From the NCBI RefSeq assembly GCF_900101265.1, contig NZ_FMZS01000001.1:974468-1038467 (forward strand): DNA of 64,000 nucleotides, read 5' to 3'. The notes beneath the pieces were generated by a model. That model worked only from the letters and a program-made list of their open reading frames with translations. It was not told the origin of the DNA and searched no databases. Made by a program: the position numbers and the translations under genes. Positions 52,770-63,254 of the stretch are shown here, piece by piece. The stretch comes from Massilia sp. PDC64 (GTDB taxonomy: Bacteria; Pseudomonadota; Gammaproteobacteria; Burkholderiales; Burkholderiaceae_D). The first letter of the stretch is position 1, and the number at the start of each line of letters is the position of its first letter.

Positions 52770-53981
52770 TCAGGATACCCGATCGCGCCACACGCCGGCT
52801 CGGACGACGCCCCGGCACGGGTTCGCACCGATTGCGTACGCCAGGTCGGCCGGGCGGGCGATGTCCCAAAAGGCAAAGTCGGCACGCTGACCCGGCGCCA
52901 GGGTGCCGACGTCAGACAGGCCCAGCGCGCGCGCCGCGTGCACGGTCGCGCCGCGCAGCGCTTCCAGCGGCGTCAGGCGCCACAAGGTGCAGGCCATGTT
53001 CATTGCCAGCAGCAGGGACGTCATGGGCGACGTGCCCGGATTGCAGTCGGTGGCCACCGCGATCGGCACGCCCGCGGCGCGCAGCTGCGCGAGCGGCGGC
53101 ATGCGCGTCTCGCGCAGGAAGTAGTAGGCGCCGGGCAGCAGTACGGCGACGGTCCCCGCGCGCGCCATCGCGGCCACGCCCTCTTCCGACAGCCACTCCA
53201 GGTGATCGGCCGACAGCCCGCCGTACCGCGCCACGAGCGCCGCGCCGCCCTGGTCGGACAGCTGCTCCGCGTGCAATTTGACGGGCAGGCCGAGACGCCG
53301 GGCCACGTCGAACACGCGTGCCGTCTGGTCGTGCGAAAAGCCGATGCGCTCGCAGAACGCGTCGACGGCATCCACGAGACGCTGCGCCGCCAGCGCCGGC
53401 AGCATCTCGCCGCACAGCATGTCGATGTAGTCGTCGGCGCGGCCCGCGTACTCGGGCGGCAGCGCGTGCGCGCCGAGGAACGTCGTGCACACGTCCACGG
53501 GCAGCAGTTCGCCCACGCGGCGCGCCACGCGCAGCATCTTCGCTTCCGTCTCCAGGTCGAGGCCGTAGCCGGACTTGATCTCCAGGGTCGTCACGCCCTC
53601 GGCCAGCAGCGCGCGGATGCGCGGCAGGCTGGCGCGCAGCAGTTCATCCTCCGATGCCGCGCGGGTGGCGCGCACGGTGGACATGATGCCGCCGCCGGCC
53701 CGTGCGATGTCTTCGTAGGTGGCGCCGTTCAGGCGTGCTTCCCATTCGTCGCTGCGGTTGCCCGCGTAGACGACGTGCGTGTGGCAGTCGACGAGGCCCG
53801 GCGTCAGCCACAGGCCGCCGCAATCGTGCGTGGACACGGCCGGCGGTGCTTCCGCACGCGTTCCGACCCACGCGATGCGTCCCGCGCGCACGGCCACGGC
53901 GCCGTCCTCGATGATGCCGTAGCCATCCGCCAGCGTCGCGACGCGCGCGTTCGCGTACAGGACGTCGGCGGCCTCACTCAT
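52770..53981 (-). CDS. hutI: Imidazolonepropionase
   Basis: A 403-residue amidohydrolase that opens imidazolonepropionate to formiminoglutamate. The zinc site motif is [18 protein letters not shown], with the further His, His and Asp in [20 protein letters not shown] and [11 protein letters not shown], as in HutI. The start of the conserved part is [15 protein letters not shown]. It is typical length (about 405). The ATG at 53981 lies within the end of hutD (8-base overlap), so the two are coupled. The downstream ABC fusion gene may share the transcript. Confidence 0.95.
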   Translation of the reverse strand: MSEAADVLYANARVATLADGYGIIEDGAVAVRAGRIAWVGTRAEAPPAVSTHDCGGLWLTPGLVDCHTHVVYAGNRSDEWEARLNGATYEDIARAGGGIMSTVRATRAASEDELLRASLPRIRALLAEGVTTLEIKSGYGLDLETEAKMLRVARRVGELLPVDVCTTFLGAHALPPEYAGRADDYIDMLCGEMLPALAAQRLVDAVDAFCERIGFSHDQTARVFDVARRLGLPVKLHAEQLSDQGGAALVARYGGLSADHLEWLSEEGVAAMARAGTVAVLLPGAYYFLRETRMPPLAQLRAAGVPIAVATDCNPGTSPMTSLLLAMNMACTLWRLTPLEALRGATVHAARALGLSDVGTLAPGQRADFAFWDIARPADLAYAIGANPCRGVVRAGVWRDRVS

Positions 53982-54591
53982 ACATGCCGTCCTCGTTGTC
54001 GAGGTCGTTTTCGTCGTCGTAGTAATGGATGTCGACGATGAAGATGACGCCCTGCTCCGCCCGCAGCTTCCACTTCGTGTCCGGGTCGAGCACGACGGCG
54101 TCGAAGCGCACGAGGTTGATGCGCTGGTCGTCGCTGCACAGTTCCAGGCTGTCGCCTTCGGCCAGGAACAGCACGGTGACGTCGGCGCGCGCGACGAACG
54201 TGGAATCGCCGTCGAGCCGGCGCCGGCCGAAGCGGTGCCAGCAGCGGTCCGTCCGGGTCATCACGTTGAAGTCCGTGCTGGCGCCGCGGTTCAGCTTGGC
54301 CTCCACGTGCGACTCGCCGTCGAACGCGGCGACCGGTTCGCCCTTCGACAGCAACGTGGGCGTGCCGTCGATATCGAGCGTCATGCCGGGGCCGTCCACG
54401 AGTACCAGCGTGCGCTCGACGCCGGGGAACACGGAGAACGGGCCGTCATTCGCGATCGTGGCCAGGCTCACGCGCCAGTCGAAGTCGTCGAAGCCCGCAT
54501 CAGGTGGGAACACGGCGATTTCGGTCGTGCTGCCGCCGCCGTTTTTCCAGGACACCGGTTCGAGGTTCGCATACGGGATCAGCATCGTCAT
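53974..54591 (-). CDS. hutD: HutD/Ves-family protein
   Basis: A 205-residue bicupin-like protein of the HutD family. The conserved opening is [23 protein letters not shown], and the fold continues with [19 protein letters not shown] and [14 protein letters not shown]. HutD is not an enzyme of the pathway but is thought to bind formyl- or related intermediates and set an upper limit on hut activity. The start is ATG 54591, eight bases after GAGG; a GTG three codons earlier is possible. Overlaps hutI by eight bases. The acidic tail ([13 protein letters not shown]) is prominent. Confidence 0.9.
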   Translation of the reverse strand: MTMLIPYANLEPVSWKNGGGSTTEIAVFPPDAGFDDFDWRVSLATIANDGPFSVFPGVERTLVLVDGPGMTLDIDGTPTLLSKGEPVAAFDGESHVEAKLNRGASTDFNVMTRTDRCWHRFGRRRLDGDSTFVARADVTVLFLAEGDSLELCSDDQRINLVRFDAVVLDPDTKWKLRAEQGVIFIVDIHYYDDENDLDNEDGMYE

Positions 54592-54618
54592 GGCTTGCAC
54601 CTCATCGTCGTTTGCGCA

Positions 54619-55980
54619 TCAATGTGCGTGCAGTGTACGCGTTGCGGCCTTGTAGCGCTGCGCAATCGCGTCCTGCGCCTTGTGGCGGCCGCCCTGCACC
54701 ACCCAGTGGCCGCCGGCCAGCACGTCGCGCACGAGGTTGTCGTTGCCGCTGAACAGGAAACGGCCCAGCACTTCGTACGGCGGCACGCCGTCCAGGTTCG
54801 GGTGGGCGCTGTCCAGCACGAGCAGGTCGGCGCGCCGGCCCGGCGCGAGCACGCCGAGACGGCGTCCGGCCGCCTGGGCGCCGCCCGCCAGCGCCTGCTG
54901 CCACAGGAAGGTGCCGACGTCGCGTTCCTCGCCGTGGACGGCGATATTGCGGCGCTGGTGGACGAGGCGCTGGCCGTATTCGAGCCAGCGCAGTTCTTCC
55001 ACGGGACTCTGCGACACGTGGCTGTCGCTGCCGATGCCGAAGCGCCCGCCCGCCGCGATGTAGGGCGCGAACGGGAACAGGCCGTCGCCCAGGTTCGCTT
55101 CCGTCGTCGGGCACAGCCCCGCGACGGCGCCGCTGGCCGCGATGCGGTCGCGCTCCCCGTCCGACAGATGCGTCGCGTGCACGAGGCACCAGCGCGCGTC
55201 GACGTCCGCCTGCGCCATCAGGTAGTCCACCGGCCGCATGCCGGTCGCTTCCAGGCACTGCGCCACTTCCGCCTGCTGCTCGGCGATGTGGATGTGCAGC
55301 GGCCGCCCGGCCGGCAGCCCCTGTGCCAGCTCGCGCAACTGGCTCGCCGACACGGCGCGCAGCGAATGCGGCGCCGCGCCCACTTCCACCTGCGGCCCGC
55401 GCAACGGCTCCAGCGCTTCGACGATGCGCAGCACCTGGGCGGGATCCGTGCGGAAGCGTTCCTGGTCCTCGCGCAACGGCGTGTCGTTGAACCCCGCGTA
55501 CGCGTACATGACGGGCAGCAGGGTCACGCCGATGCCGGATTCGTGCGCGGCCTGGGCGATGCGCTGCGCCGTCTCGGCCGGATGACCGTAGACGTGGCCG
55601 CCGGGCGCCCGCTGCACGTAGTGAAATTCGCAGACGGACGTGTAGCCGTGGCGCAGGCATTCCGCGTACAGCTGCGCAGCGACGGCTTCCATCTGCTCGG
55701 GCGTGATGCGGTTGGCCACGCGGTACATCAGGTCGCGCCACGTCCAGAAGCTGTCAGGTCCGCTCCCGGCCCGTTCCGTGAGCCCACCGATGGCGCGCTG
55801 GAACGCGTGCGAATGCAGGTTGATCATGCCGGGCAGGACGTAGTCCACGCGCGCCACGCCGAGCGGCGGCGACGCCTCCGACGCGACCTTCGTCAGGTCG
55901 CCGCGCACATCCCATTCGAGCAGTACATCGCGTTGCCAGCCGCCGGCCAGCAGCGCGTGGCGCGCGAACAGGGCGCTCAT
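54619..55980 (-). CDS. hutF: Formimidoylglutamate deiminase
   Basis: A 453-residue amidohydrolase that converts formiminoglutamate to N-formylglutamate and ammonia. LPGMINLHSHAFQRAIGG carries the metal-binding His pair, CEFHYVQRAPGG and LHIHIAEQQAEV further ligands, and GIGSDSHVSQSP the Asp. The start ATG 55980 overlaps the hutG stop as ATGA. Its presence with hutG marks the five-step histidine route, in which formate, not formamide, is lost. Confidence 0.95.
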   Translation of the reverse strand: MSALFARHALLAGGWQRDVLLEWDVRGDLTKVASEASPPLGVARVDYVLPGMINLHSHAFQRAIGGLTERAGSGPDSFWTWRDLMYRVANRITPEQMEAVAAQLYAECLRHGYTSVCEFHYVQRAPGGHVYGHPAETAQRIAQAAHESGIGVTLLPVMYAYAGFNDTPLREDQERFRTDPAQVLRIVEALEPLRGPQVEVGAAPHSLRAVSASQLRELAQGLPAGRPLHIHIAEQQAEVAQCLEATGMRPVDYLMAQADVDARWCLVHATHLSDGERDRIAASGAVAGLCPTTEANLGDGLFPFAPYIAAGGRFGIGSDSHVSQSPVEELRWLEYGQRLVHQRRNIAVHGEERDVGTFLWQQALAGGAQAAGRRLGVLAPGRRADLLVLDSAHPNLDGVPPYEVLGRFLFSGNDNLVRDVLAGGHWVVQGGRHKAQDAIAQRYKAATRTLHAH

Positions 55981-56777
55981 GCATGTCCTCCGGCGCGCGC
56001 CCACCCGATCGCGGACTCCAGCAGCTCGCGCAGCAGCGGCTGCACCTTGCCGGCGACGTCGGGCTGATACGCGAACGGCGGCGCCTCGTCCATGTACAGG
56101 CACTGGCACATCTCTAGCTGGATCGCGTGCACGCCGCCCGCCGGATTGCCGTAGAAGCGCGTGATGTGGCCGCCCTTGAAGCGACCGTTGAACACGAACG
56201 TGAACAGGTCCTGGGAGCCGGCCACGCGCATCATCTCGCCCTGCAACTGCAGCGAGCATGACCGGCCGTCGGCCGTCCCGAAGTTCAGGTCGGGCAGGCG
56301 GCCTTCGAAAAAACGGGGCACGACGGACGCGATCGAATGCGCATCCCACAGCACCACCTGCCCGTGCAGCGCGAGCAACCGGTCGAGTTCCGCGAGCAGT
56401 TGCCGGTGGTACGGGCGCCAGTACAGGTCCAGGCGGCGCGCGATCTCGCCGGCGTCCGGCTCGTGGCCGTCCTGGTATAACCGTTCGCGCGCGAACGTGT
56501 CGACGGGGCACAGGCGCGTCGTGTCCTGGCCGGGATAGAGATTCGTGTCCTCGGGCGGCCGGTTCAGGTCGATGACGTAGCGCGACCAGCGCGCGGACAA
56601 CGTGGAGGCGCCGAGGCTGTCCGCGAACGCGTACAGGTCCGGCAAATGCCAGTCCGTGTCGGCCCGCACCTGCGCGCACGGCGCCATGGTCGCCGCGATG
56701 TCGTCGGGAATGTCGGTGCCCGCATGCGGCATCGACAGCAGCAGCGGCACGGAACCCGGCTTGAACCTGAAATCCAT
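55977..56777 (-). CDS. hutG: N-formylglutamate deformylase
   Basis: A 266-residue amidohydrolase that splits N-formylglutamate into glutamate and formate. The family motifs are LLLSMPHAGTDIPDD near 13-27, DLNRPPEDTNLYPGQDTT near 70-87 and VLWDAHSIASVVP near 140-152, with the zinc His residues. This is the FGase type, unlike the arginase-like HutG of Bacillus. It starts 20 bases after hutH and overlaps hutF by four bases. Confidence 0.93.
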   Translation of the reverse strand: MDFRFKPGSVPLLLSMPHAGTDIPDDIAATMAPCAQVRADTDWHLPDLYAFADSLGASTLSARWSRYVIDLNRPPEDTNLYPGQDTTRLCPVDTFARERLYQDGHEPDAGEIARRLDLYWRPYHRQLLAELDRLLALHGQVVLWDAHSIASVVPRFFEGRLPDLNFGTADGRSCSLQLQGEMMRVAGSQDLFTFVFNGRFKGGHITRFYGNPAGGVHAIQLEMCQCLYMDEAPPFAYQPDVAGKVQPLLRELLESAIGWARAGGHA

Positions 56778-56797
56778 CGTGACTCCCTGTCCTTTCG

Positions 56798-58339
56798 TCA
56801 GTGCAGCGCGGCGAACAAGTCCTTGCACGCGGCCGACAGTTCGCCTTCCATCACCATCCGGCGCGCCGCCTCGATGTCCGGCGCGAAGAACCGGTCTTCG
56901 TCGAACGCCTTGACGTGCTCGCGCAATTTTGCGTGGACATGTTCCAGGTGGCTCGAACTCGTCAGCGGGCGGTGGAATTCGATCCCCTGCGCCGCCGCCA
57001 GCAGCTCGATGCCGACGATGACACCCGTATTGTGCGCCATCTGGCCGAGACGGCGCGCCGCGAATGTCGCCATGCTGACGTGGTCTTCCTGGTTGGCGGA
57101 CGTGGGCAGGCTGTCGACGCTGGCCGGATGCGCCAAGGATTTGTTTTCCGACGCCAGCGCGGCCGCCGTCACGTGCGCGATCATGAAGCCGGAGTTCACG
57201 CCCGGCTCGCGCACGAGGAACGGCGGCAGCCCGGACAGGGTGGAGTCGATCAGCAGTGCGATGCGGCGCTCGGCCAGCGCGCCGATTTCGGCGATGGCCA
57301 GTGCCAGCGTGTCGGCCGCGAATGCGACGGGTTCCGCGTGGAAATTCCCGCCGGAAATGACTTCGCCGGAGTCCGGAAACACGAGCGGATTGTCCGTGAC
57401 GGCATTGGCTTCGATGAGGAGTGTCCGGCCGGCCTGGGCGATGAGGTCCATCACGGCGCCCATCACCTGCGGCTGGCAGCGCAGGCTGTACGGGTCCTGC
57501 ACGCGCTCGTCGCCGACGAGGTGCGACGCGCGGATGGCGCTGCCCGCGACCAATTCCCGATAAATCTTCGCCGCCGCGATCTGGCCCGGCTGGCCGCGCA
57601 CTTCGTGCACGCGCGGGTCGAATGGCGCGTCGCTGCCGCGCGCGGCGTCCAGCGACAGAGCCCCCGCCACCATCGCCGCTTCCAGCAGGCGCTCCGCGAG
57701 GAACAGGCCGTTCAGCGCGAGCGCCGTCGACACCTGCGTGCCGTTGATCAGTGCGAGCCCCTCTTTCGCCGCCAGCATGACCGGTTCGATGCCGGCCGCG
57801 TCCAGCGCGGTGCGCGCATCTACCAGTTCGCCGCGCATGCGGACCTGGCCGACGCCCAGCATCGCGAGCGTCATGTGCGCCAGCGGCGCGAGGTCGCCCG
57901 ACGCGCCGACGGAGCCCTGCGACGGGATGGCGGGCATGATGCCGGCGTTGTACAGGGCGATCAGGGTGTCGACGATCAGCGGCCGCACACCGGAATAGCC
58001 GCGCGCGAGGCTGCCGATCTTGGTGAGCAGGATCAGGCGCACGACGTGGTCCGGCAGGAGCTCTCCGGTACCGACGGCGTGCGACAGGATCAGGTTCTGC
58101 TGCAGCTGCTCGAGCTGGGCCTGCGGGATGTGGCGCTTGGCCAGGATGCCGAAGCCCGTGTTGATGCCGTAGGCGGGATCGCCCTTGGCGACGATGGCCT
58201 GCACGGTGGCGGCCGACGTCTCGATGGCGGTATACGCTTCCGGCGCGAGCGTGAGCGGACCGTGCGCGCTCCACACGGCGCGCAAATCGTTCAGGGACAA
58301 GGCGCCCGGTTGCAGGATGAGGTGATGGTCTTGGGTCAT
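56798..58339 (-). CDS. hutH: Histidine ammonia-lyase
   Basis: A 513-residue lyase that deaminates histidine to urocanate. The catalytic MIO group forms from Ala-Ser-Gly at about 144-146 in [26 protein letters not shown] near 53-65 holds the active-site Tyr, and [15 protein letters not shown] near 410-425 is the C-terminal active-site part. Length and motifs are fully normal (about 510). The start is ATG 58339, 17 bases after hutU. The longer open frame to 58576 overlaps hutU. Confidence 0.96.
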   Translation of the reverse strand: MTQDHHLILQPGALSLNDLRAVWSAHGPLTLAPEAYTAIETSAATVQAIVAKGDPAYGINTGFGILAKRHIPQAQLEQLQQNLILSHAVGTGELLPDHVVRLILLTKIGSLARGYSGVRPLIVDTLIALYNAGIMPAIPSQGSVGASGDLAPLAHMTLAMLGVGQVRMRGELVDARTALDAAGIEPVMLAAKEGLALINGTQVSTALALNGLFLAERLLEAAMVAGALSLDAARGSDAPFDPRVHEVRGQPGQIAAAKIYRELVAGSAIRASHLVGDERVQDPYSLRCQPQVMGAVMDLIAQAGRTLLIEANAVTDNPLVFPDSGEVISGGNFHAEPVAFAADTLALAIAEIGALAERRIALLIDSTLSGLPPFLVREPGVNSGFMIAHVTAAALASENKSLAHPASVDSLPTSANQEDHVSMATFAARRLGQMAHNTGVIVGIELLAAAQGIEFHRPLTSSSHLEHVHAKLREHVKAFDEDRFFAPDIEAARRMVMEGELSAACKDLFAALH

Positions 58340-58356
58340 GGTGGCTGTATTCTGGA

Positions 58357-60048
58357 TTACTTGATCATCGGGAGACGCAGGCCGAAGCGCTTGGCCGTCT
58401 CGATCGCGAGTTCGTAGCCGGCATCCGCATGGCGCATCACGCCCGACGCGCAATCGTTGACGAGGACCCGGGCCAGGCGTTTGTCGGCGGCCTCGGTGCC
58501 GTCCGCCACGATGACGACGCCCGCATGCTGCGAATACCCCATGCCCACGCCGCCGCCGTGGTGCAGCGACACCCACGTCGCGCCGCCGGCCGTGTTCAGC
58601 ATGGCGTTCAGCAGCGGCCAGTCGGACACGGCATCGGTACCGTCGCGCATCGCTTCCGTCTCGCGGTTCGGGCTCGCGACGGAGCCGGTGTCCAGGTGGT
58701 CGCGCCCGATCACGATCGGCGCTTTCAGCTCGCCCGTGCGCACCATCTCGTTGAACGCGAGGCCGGCCAGGTGGCGCTCGCCGAGGCCCAGCCAGCAGAT
58801 GCGCGCCGGCAGTCCCTGGAACGCGATGCGGTCGCGCGCCATGTCGAGCCAGCGGTGCACGCGCGTATGCTGCGGGAACAGCTCCTTGATCTTCGCGTCG
58901 GTTTTATGGATGTCTTCGGGGTCGCCGGACAGCGCCACCCAGCGGAACGGGCCGCGGCCTTCGCAGAATTGCGGGCGGATGTACGCCGGCACGAAGCCGG
59001 GGAAGTCGAACGCGTTTTTCACGCCCTGGTCGAACGCGACCTGGCGGATGTTGTTGCCATAGTCGACGGCGTACGATCCCATCGCCTTGAAGTCGAGGAT
59101 CGCCTGCACGTGCACGGCGCACGATTCGGCCGCGGCCTGCTTCAGCGCCGCATGCTGCGCCGGGTCGCGCTGGGCCGCCAGCCACTGCTCGACGGTCCAG
59201 CCGCGCGGCAGGTAGCCGTGGATCAGGTCGTGGGCGGACGTCTGGTCCGTCACGAGGTCCGGCACGAGACCGCCCTCTTTTGCGCGGCGCACCAGTTCCG
59301 GCAGCACATCGGCCGCGTTGCCCAGCAGGCCGATGGAGACGGCTTCCTTGCGCGCCTTGTGTTCGCGGATCATCGCGAGCGCCTCGTCGATGTCCTTTGC
59401 CTGCTTGTCGAGATAGCGGGTGCGCAGGCGGAAATCGATGCTGCTCTGCTGACATTCCACGTTCAGCGACACGGCGCCGGCGAACGTGGCGGCCAGCGGC
59501 TGCGCGCCGCCCATGCCGCCCAGGCCTGCCGTCAGGATCCAGCGACCGGACATGTCGCCGCCGAAGTGCTGGCGGCCCGCCTCGGCGAACGTCTCGTACG
59601 TGCCTTGCACGATGCCCTGGGTGCCGATGTAGATCCAGCTGCCGGCCGTCATCTGGCCGTACATGAACAGGCCCTTGCGATCGAGCTCGTTGAAGTGCTC
59701 CCACGTGGCCCATTTCGGCACGAGGTTCGAGTTCGCGAGCAGCACGCGCGGGGCGTCGGGGTGCGTCTGGAACACGCCGACCGGCTTGCCGGACTGGATC
59801 AGGAGGGTCTGGTCATCGTCCAGCTCGCGCAGCGATGCGAGGATCTGGTCGAAGCAGGCCCAGTCGCGCGCCGCGCGGCCGATGCCGCCGTAGACGACGA
59901 GGCCCTGCGGGTTTTCCGCCACCTCGGCGTCGAGGTTGTTCTGCAGCATGCGATAGGCCGCCTCGGTCAGCCAGCTTTTACATGTGAGCTCGCTGCCGCG
60001 CGGGGCGCGGATGACGCGGGTGGGGTCGAAACGCGGGTCTTTGGTCAT
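58357..60048 (-). CDS. hutU: Urocanate hydratase
   Basis: A 563-residue NAD-dependent urocanase that converts urocanate to imidazolonepropionate. Conserved parts include [63 protein letters not shown] and [18 protein letters not shown] near the C-terminus. The start is ATG 60048 with a GAG(T)CC-type ribosome site; an in-frame ATG at 60069 is less likely. It is the first gene of the leftward hut operon, with a HutC-type palindrome upstream. Confidence 0.96.
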   Translation of the reverse strand: MTKDPRFDPTRVIRAPRGSELTCKSWLTEAAYRMLQNNLDAEVAENPQGLVVYGGIGRAARDWACFDQILASLRELDDDQTLLIQSGKPVGVFQTHPDAPRVLLANSNLVPKWATWEHFNELDRKGLFMYGQMTAGSWIYIGTQGIVQGTYETFAEAGRQHFGGDMSGRWILTAGLGGMGGAQPLAATFAGAVSLNVECQQSSIDFRLRTRYLDKQAKDIDEALAMIREHKARKEAVSIGLLGNAADVLPELVRRAKEGGLVPDLVTDQTSAHDLIHGYLPRGWTVEQWLAAQRDPAQHAALKQAAAESCAVHVQAILDFKAMGSYAVDYGNNIRQVAFDQGVKNAFDFPGFVPAYIRPQFCEGRGPFRWVALSGDPEDIHKTDAKIKELFPQHTRVHRWLDMARDRIAFQGLPARICWLGLGERHLAGLAFNEMVRTGELKAPIVIGRDHLDTGSVASPNRETEAMRDGTDAVSDWPLLNAMLNTAGGATWVSLHHGGGVGMGYSQHAGVVIVADGTEAADKRLARVLVNDCASGVMRHADAGYELAIETAKRFGLRLPMIK

Positions 60049-60084
60049 GACGGACTCCTCGATTGGCATTTCCAGGAAGTCTAG

Positions 60085-60098
60085 GTTGTCTATACAAC
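60085..60098. promoter_or_regulatory. HutC-type operator upstream of hutU
   Basis: GTTGT-N4-ACAAC (60085-60098) is an imperfect palindrome 37 bases before the hutU start, within the 54-base gap to the preceding gene. It is like the TTGT..ACAA sites bound by HutC and other GntR-family repressors. No hutC gene is in the window. Confidence 0.55.
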
Positions 60099-60102
60099 TT
60101 CG

Positions 60103-60762
60103 TCAAGGGCGATAACTGAGGTTCGGGCGGTAGCGCAGCAATTCGTTATCGACCCGGTCGACGAGGCCGGACAGCGTGTACGGCGTCCCCAGGGCGGCGG
60201 CCGCGCCGAACGATGCCACGGCGCGCATCAGCACATACTGCGGGGCCTCGCCGCCGGCCTGCAAACGGTACCAGGTCTGACGCGCCGTGCCGCGCGCACG
60301 TGTCACCGCCTGCTCGAACGCCGCTTCCTGGCCTGGACGGATGTGGTAAGTCGTCAGGCTCAGGAACGGCGACGTGTCGGGCAACGGCTCGCCCGCGCTC
60401 ATCGTATCCATGCGCTGGTAGATGCCGTGGCTGACGAAGTCCGCGTACGGCACCACGTTCACGTTGTTGTCGGCGGCGTCGGCCGCGGGCTGCACGGCCG
60501 CGTCGAAGTCGGCGGCCGCGTGGCCGAACGTGCCGTCCATGAAGCGGTTGATGCGGTTGCCCAGCACGAAGGTCCAGCCGTACCACGTCCAAGGATCCTG
60601 GGCGCCCTTGTGCCATTGGAGGTGCCGTTCATAGCCTTTTTCGAATGCCTCGGCCTGGCCGGGCTTGGGCACGATGACGACCATGCGGGCATAGGATGGC
60701 GATTGCGCCCAGGCCGGGGACAGGGCGGCGAAAGCGAGCGCGGCGACGAGTGTTTTCATCAT
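60103..60762 (-). CDS. Secreted hypothetical protein linked to an amidohydrolase
   Basis: A 219-residue exported protein. Residues 1-19 are a signal peptide (ending SPAWA). SYARMVVIVPKPGQAEAFEKG and TYHIRPGQEAAFEQAVTRAR suggest two ferredoxin-like/ABM-type halves with repeated VxPGQxAAFE text, one near 25-45 and one near 130-150. This is an internal duplication rather than a known enzyme. The start overlaps the amidohydrolase stop by four bases, so the two are made together. Confidence 0.7.
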   Translation of the reverse strand: MMKTLVAALAFAALSPAWAQSPSYARMVVIVPKPGQAEAFEKGYERHLQWHKGAQDPWTWYGWTFVLGNRINRFMDGTFGHAAADFDAAVQPAADAADNNVNVVPYADFVSHGIYQRMDTMSAGEPLPDTSPFLSLTTYHIRPGQEAAFEQAVTRARGTARQTWYRLQAGGEAPQYVLMRAVASFGAAAALGTPYTLSGLVDRVDNELLRYRPNLSYRP

Positions 60763-62432
60763 GGTTTGCGATAGACCTGGCGGCCGCCGACCCACGTTTC
60801 GAGTACACCGATCTTGTGGATGTCGTACGGGGAGATTTTGAAAAGGTCGCGGTCGACGACGATGAAGTCCGCGTACTTGCCGGTTTCGAGCGAGCCGAGC
60901 GTCTTTTCCTGGTGACCGGCATACGCCGCGTCGAGCGTGAAGCAACGGAAGGCTTCTTTCAGGGACATCTCCTGCTCGGGATACCAGCCTGCGATCGGGT
61001 TGCCGGCCGCATCCTGGCGCGTGACGGCAGCGTGGATGCCGAAGAACGGGTTCGGCGCCTCGACCGGGAAGTCCGAACCGCACGCGATGCGCGACCCCTG
61101 CGCGAGGAACGTGCGCCACGCGTACGCGCCCTTGATGCGCTCGGGGCCGATGCGCTGCTCGGCCATGTTCTTGTCGGACGTCGCATGCGTCGGCTGCATC
61201 GACGGGATGATGCCGATGCTCTTGAATCGCGGGATGTCGGCGAGCGCGACGACCTGGGCATGCTCGATGCGGTGGCGCAGTGCCTGGCCGCGGTTGGCCG
61301 GGATCTCTTTTGCGAACGTGTCGAGGATCTGGCGGTTGCCGGCGTCGCCGATCGCGTGCACGTTGACCTGGTAGCCCTTCTTCATGGCCTTCGCGATCAT
61401 CGCGTCGATCTCGCCGTTCGAGTGGAACAGCAGGCCGTGCGAATGCGGATCGTCCGTGTACGGCGCCAGCAGCGCGGCGCCGCGGCTGCCCAGCGCGCCG
61501 TCGGCATACAGCTTCACGGCACGCAGCGCGTACATGTCGTGGCCGTACGTGTTCAACGGGCCGTTCTTTGCCAGCTGGTCGAAGTCGGCGCCCGTGCCGC
61601 CGATCATCGCGTAGATGCGCGCCGTCAGCCTGCCGTGGTCCGCGTAGTCGCGGTACAGCCGGTCCTGGGCGACGCCGATGCTTGCGTCGTGCGCGCTCGT
61701 GAGGCCGACGCTGGCCATCGTGCCCAACGCGCGGTCCAGCATCGTGCGCGCTTCCTGCTCCGTCGGTTGCGGCAGCACCTTCTGGATCATCGCCTGCGCC
61801 GCGTCGACCAGCACGCCCGTCGCATGGCCGGCGGCGTCGCGCACGATCTTGCCGCCGACCGGGTCCGGGGTCTGGTCCGTGATGCCCGCCAGCGCCAGCG
61901 CGCGGCCGTTGGCCCAGCCGGCGTGGCCGTCGACGCGCTCCAGCCAGACCGGCCGGTCGGCCACGACGCCATCGAGTTCCTGCGCCGTCGGGAAGCGCCC
62001 GAGCTTCCAGTTCTCCTGGTTCCACCCGCGCCCGCGTACCCACTTGGCGGTGGCGTTGGCGCGCGCGTAGTCGCCGATGGCGACGAGCGCCTGCTGCAGC
62101 GAGGTCGTGGCCGACAGGTCGAGCTGCGTCAGCATCTCGCCCAGGCCGAACACGTGGCCGTGCGCGTCGATGAGACCCGGCAGCACGGTACGGCCGGCCA
62201 TGTCGACGTGCTTCGCTTGCGGGGCCTTGGCGGCGACGTCCGCTGCGGTGCCGACGGCGAGGATGCGGCCGGCGTCGTCGAACGCGAGCGACGCGAACTG
62301 GACGACGTCGCCCTTCGCGTTCAGCGTGTAGCCGTTGGCGTTGTCGATGACGGTGGTGGCGTGGGCCGTGGCGGCGGCGAGGGTCAGGGCGATCAGGGTG
62401 CACTGCAGGGGCCTTGTGGGCTTGTGGCGCAT
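60759..62432 (-). CDS. Secreted amidohydrolase (YtcJ/Amidohydro_3 type)
   Basis: A 557-residue metal-dependent hydrolase. The signal peptide is at about 1-26 (ending TAHAT). The metal site is LPGLIDAHGHVFGLG near 84-98, followed by NVHAIGDAGNRQ, LRHRIEHAQVV and ACGSDFPVEAPNP. DLFKISPYDIHKI closes the protein. YtcJ-like enzymes act on varied amides and cyclic imides, so the substrate is unknown. It is the first gene of a two-gene unit upstream of the hut operon and is divergent from the GST gene. Confidence 0.86.
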   Translation of the reverse strand: MRHKPTRPLQCTLIALTLAAATAHATTVIDNANGYTLNAKGDVVQFASLAFDDAGRILAVGTAADVAAKAPQAKHVDMAGRTVLPGLIDAHGHVFGLGEMLTQLDLSATTSLQQALVAIGDYARANATAKWVRGRGWNQENWKLGRFPTAQELDGVVADRPVWLERVDGHAGWANGRALALAGITDQTPDPVGGKIVRDAAGHATGVLVDAAQAMIQKVLPQPTEQEARTMLDRALGTMASVGLTSAHDASIGVAQDRLYRDYADHGRLTARIYAMIGGTGADFDQLAKNGPLNTYGHDMYALRAVKLYADGALGSRGAALLAPYTDDPHSHGLLFHSNGEIDAMIAKAMKKGYQVNVHAIGDAGNRQILDTFAKEIPANRGQALRHRIEHAQVVALADIPRFKSIGIIPSMQPTHATSDKNMAEQRIGPERIKGAYAWRTFLAQGSRIACGSDFPVEAPNPFFGIHAAVTRQDAAGNPIAGWYPEQEMSLKEAFRCFTLDAAYAGHQEKTLGSLETGKYADFIVVDRDLFKISPYDIHKIGVLETWVGGRQVYRKP

Positions 62433-62605
62433 GGGGTCTCCGTTCCTGTGTTGGATGAACCGGGGTACGATTCAATAGCAAGAAACAGAGTGTATCGAAA
62501 TTTACTTTGTGGTCAATCGAAGTGCCATCGGTTCGATGGCAAGAATCGGAGGGAACAGCGTCGTGCACGATGGTCCAATCGTGGTCCAATTCATGGAGAC
62601 TCACG

Positions 62606-63244
62606 ATGCTTACCCTGTACGATTACCTGCCCTCGCAGAACGCCTGGAAAGTCCGCCTGCTGCTGAACCATCTCGACATCCCTTACCGCACGGAGATCGT
62701 GCGCATCTTCGAAGGCGAAGGCCAGCGCCCCGACTTCCTGGCCGTGAACCCGACCGGCGCCGTGCCCGCGCTGCGCCTGCCCGACGGCCGCACGCTGGCC
62801 GAGTCGAACGCCATCCTGACGTACCTGGCGCACGGCACGCCCTATCTGCCTGCCGATCCGTTCGGCCAGGCGAAGGTGCAGCAATGGCTGTCGTTCGAAC
62901 AGGACCACGTGGCGTCGATCGCGACGCTGCGCCACTGGACGCTGACGGGCAAGCTGGCGCGGCGCGCGCCGGCGCTGGTCGACCGCCTGCGCCATGTCGC
63001 TGGCAAGGCGCTGGCGATCCTCGACCGCGAACTGACGCAGCGCCCGTTCATCGCGGGCGACGCGTACACGATCGCAGACATGTCGCTGTTCGCCTACGTC
63101 CACCGGGCCGACGAGGCCGGGCTGGCGTTGTCCGATTATCCGGGTGTCATGGGATGGATCGGGCGCGTGCGTGCGCAGCCGGGATTCCTCGGCACCGTGT
63201 ACCCGTACTCGATCGACCCGTTCTCGGGCGGCGAACTGCCGTGA
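62606..63244 (+). CDS. Glutathione S-transferase-like protein
   Basis: A 212-residue GST. The thioredoxin-fold part is YDYLPSQNAWKVRLLLNHL, then VNPTGAVPALRLPDGRTLAES, whose Ser/Glu bind glutathione. The helical part includes PFIAGDAYTIADMSLFAYV, the N-capping box near 150-168. The start is ATG 62606; the in-frame ATG at 62507 lacks a ribosome site. The role may be detoxification or a thiol-linked step; neighbours give no clue. Convergent with the following secreted-protein gene. Confidence 0.87.
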   Translation: MLTLYDYLPSQNAWKVRLLLNHLDIPYRTEIVRIFEGEGQRPDFLAVNPTGAVPALRLPDGRTLAESNAILTYLAHGTPYLPADPFGQAKVQQWLSFEQDHVASIATLRHWTLTGKLARRAPALVDRLRHVAGKALAILDRELTQRPFIAGDAYTIADMSLFAYVHRADEAGLALSDYPGVMGWIGRVRAQPGFLGTVYPYSIDPFSGGELP

Positions 63245-63254
63245 CGGCGCACGC

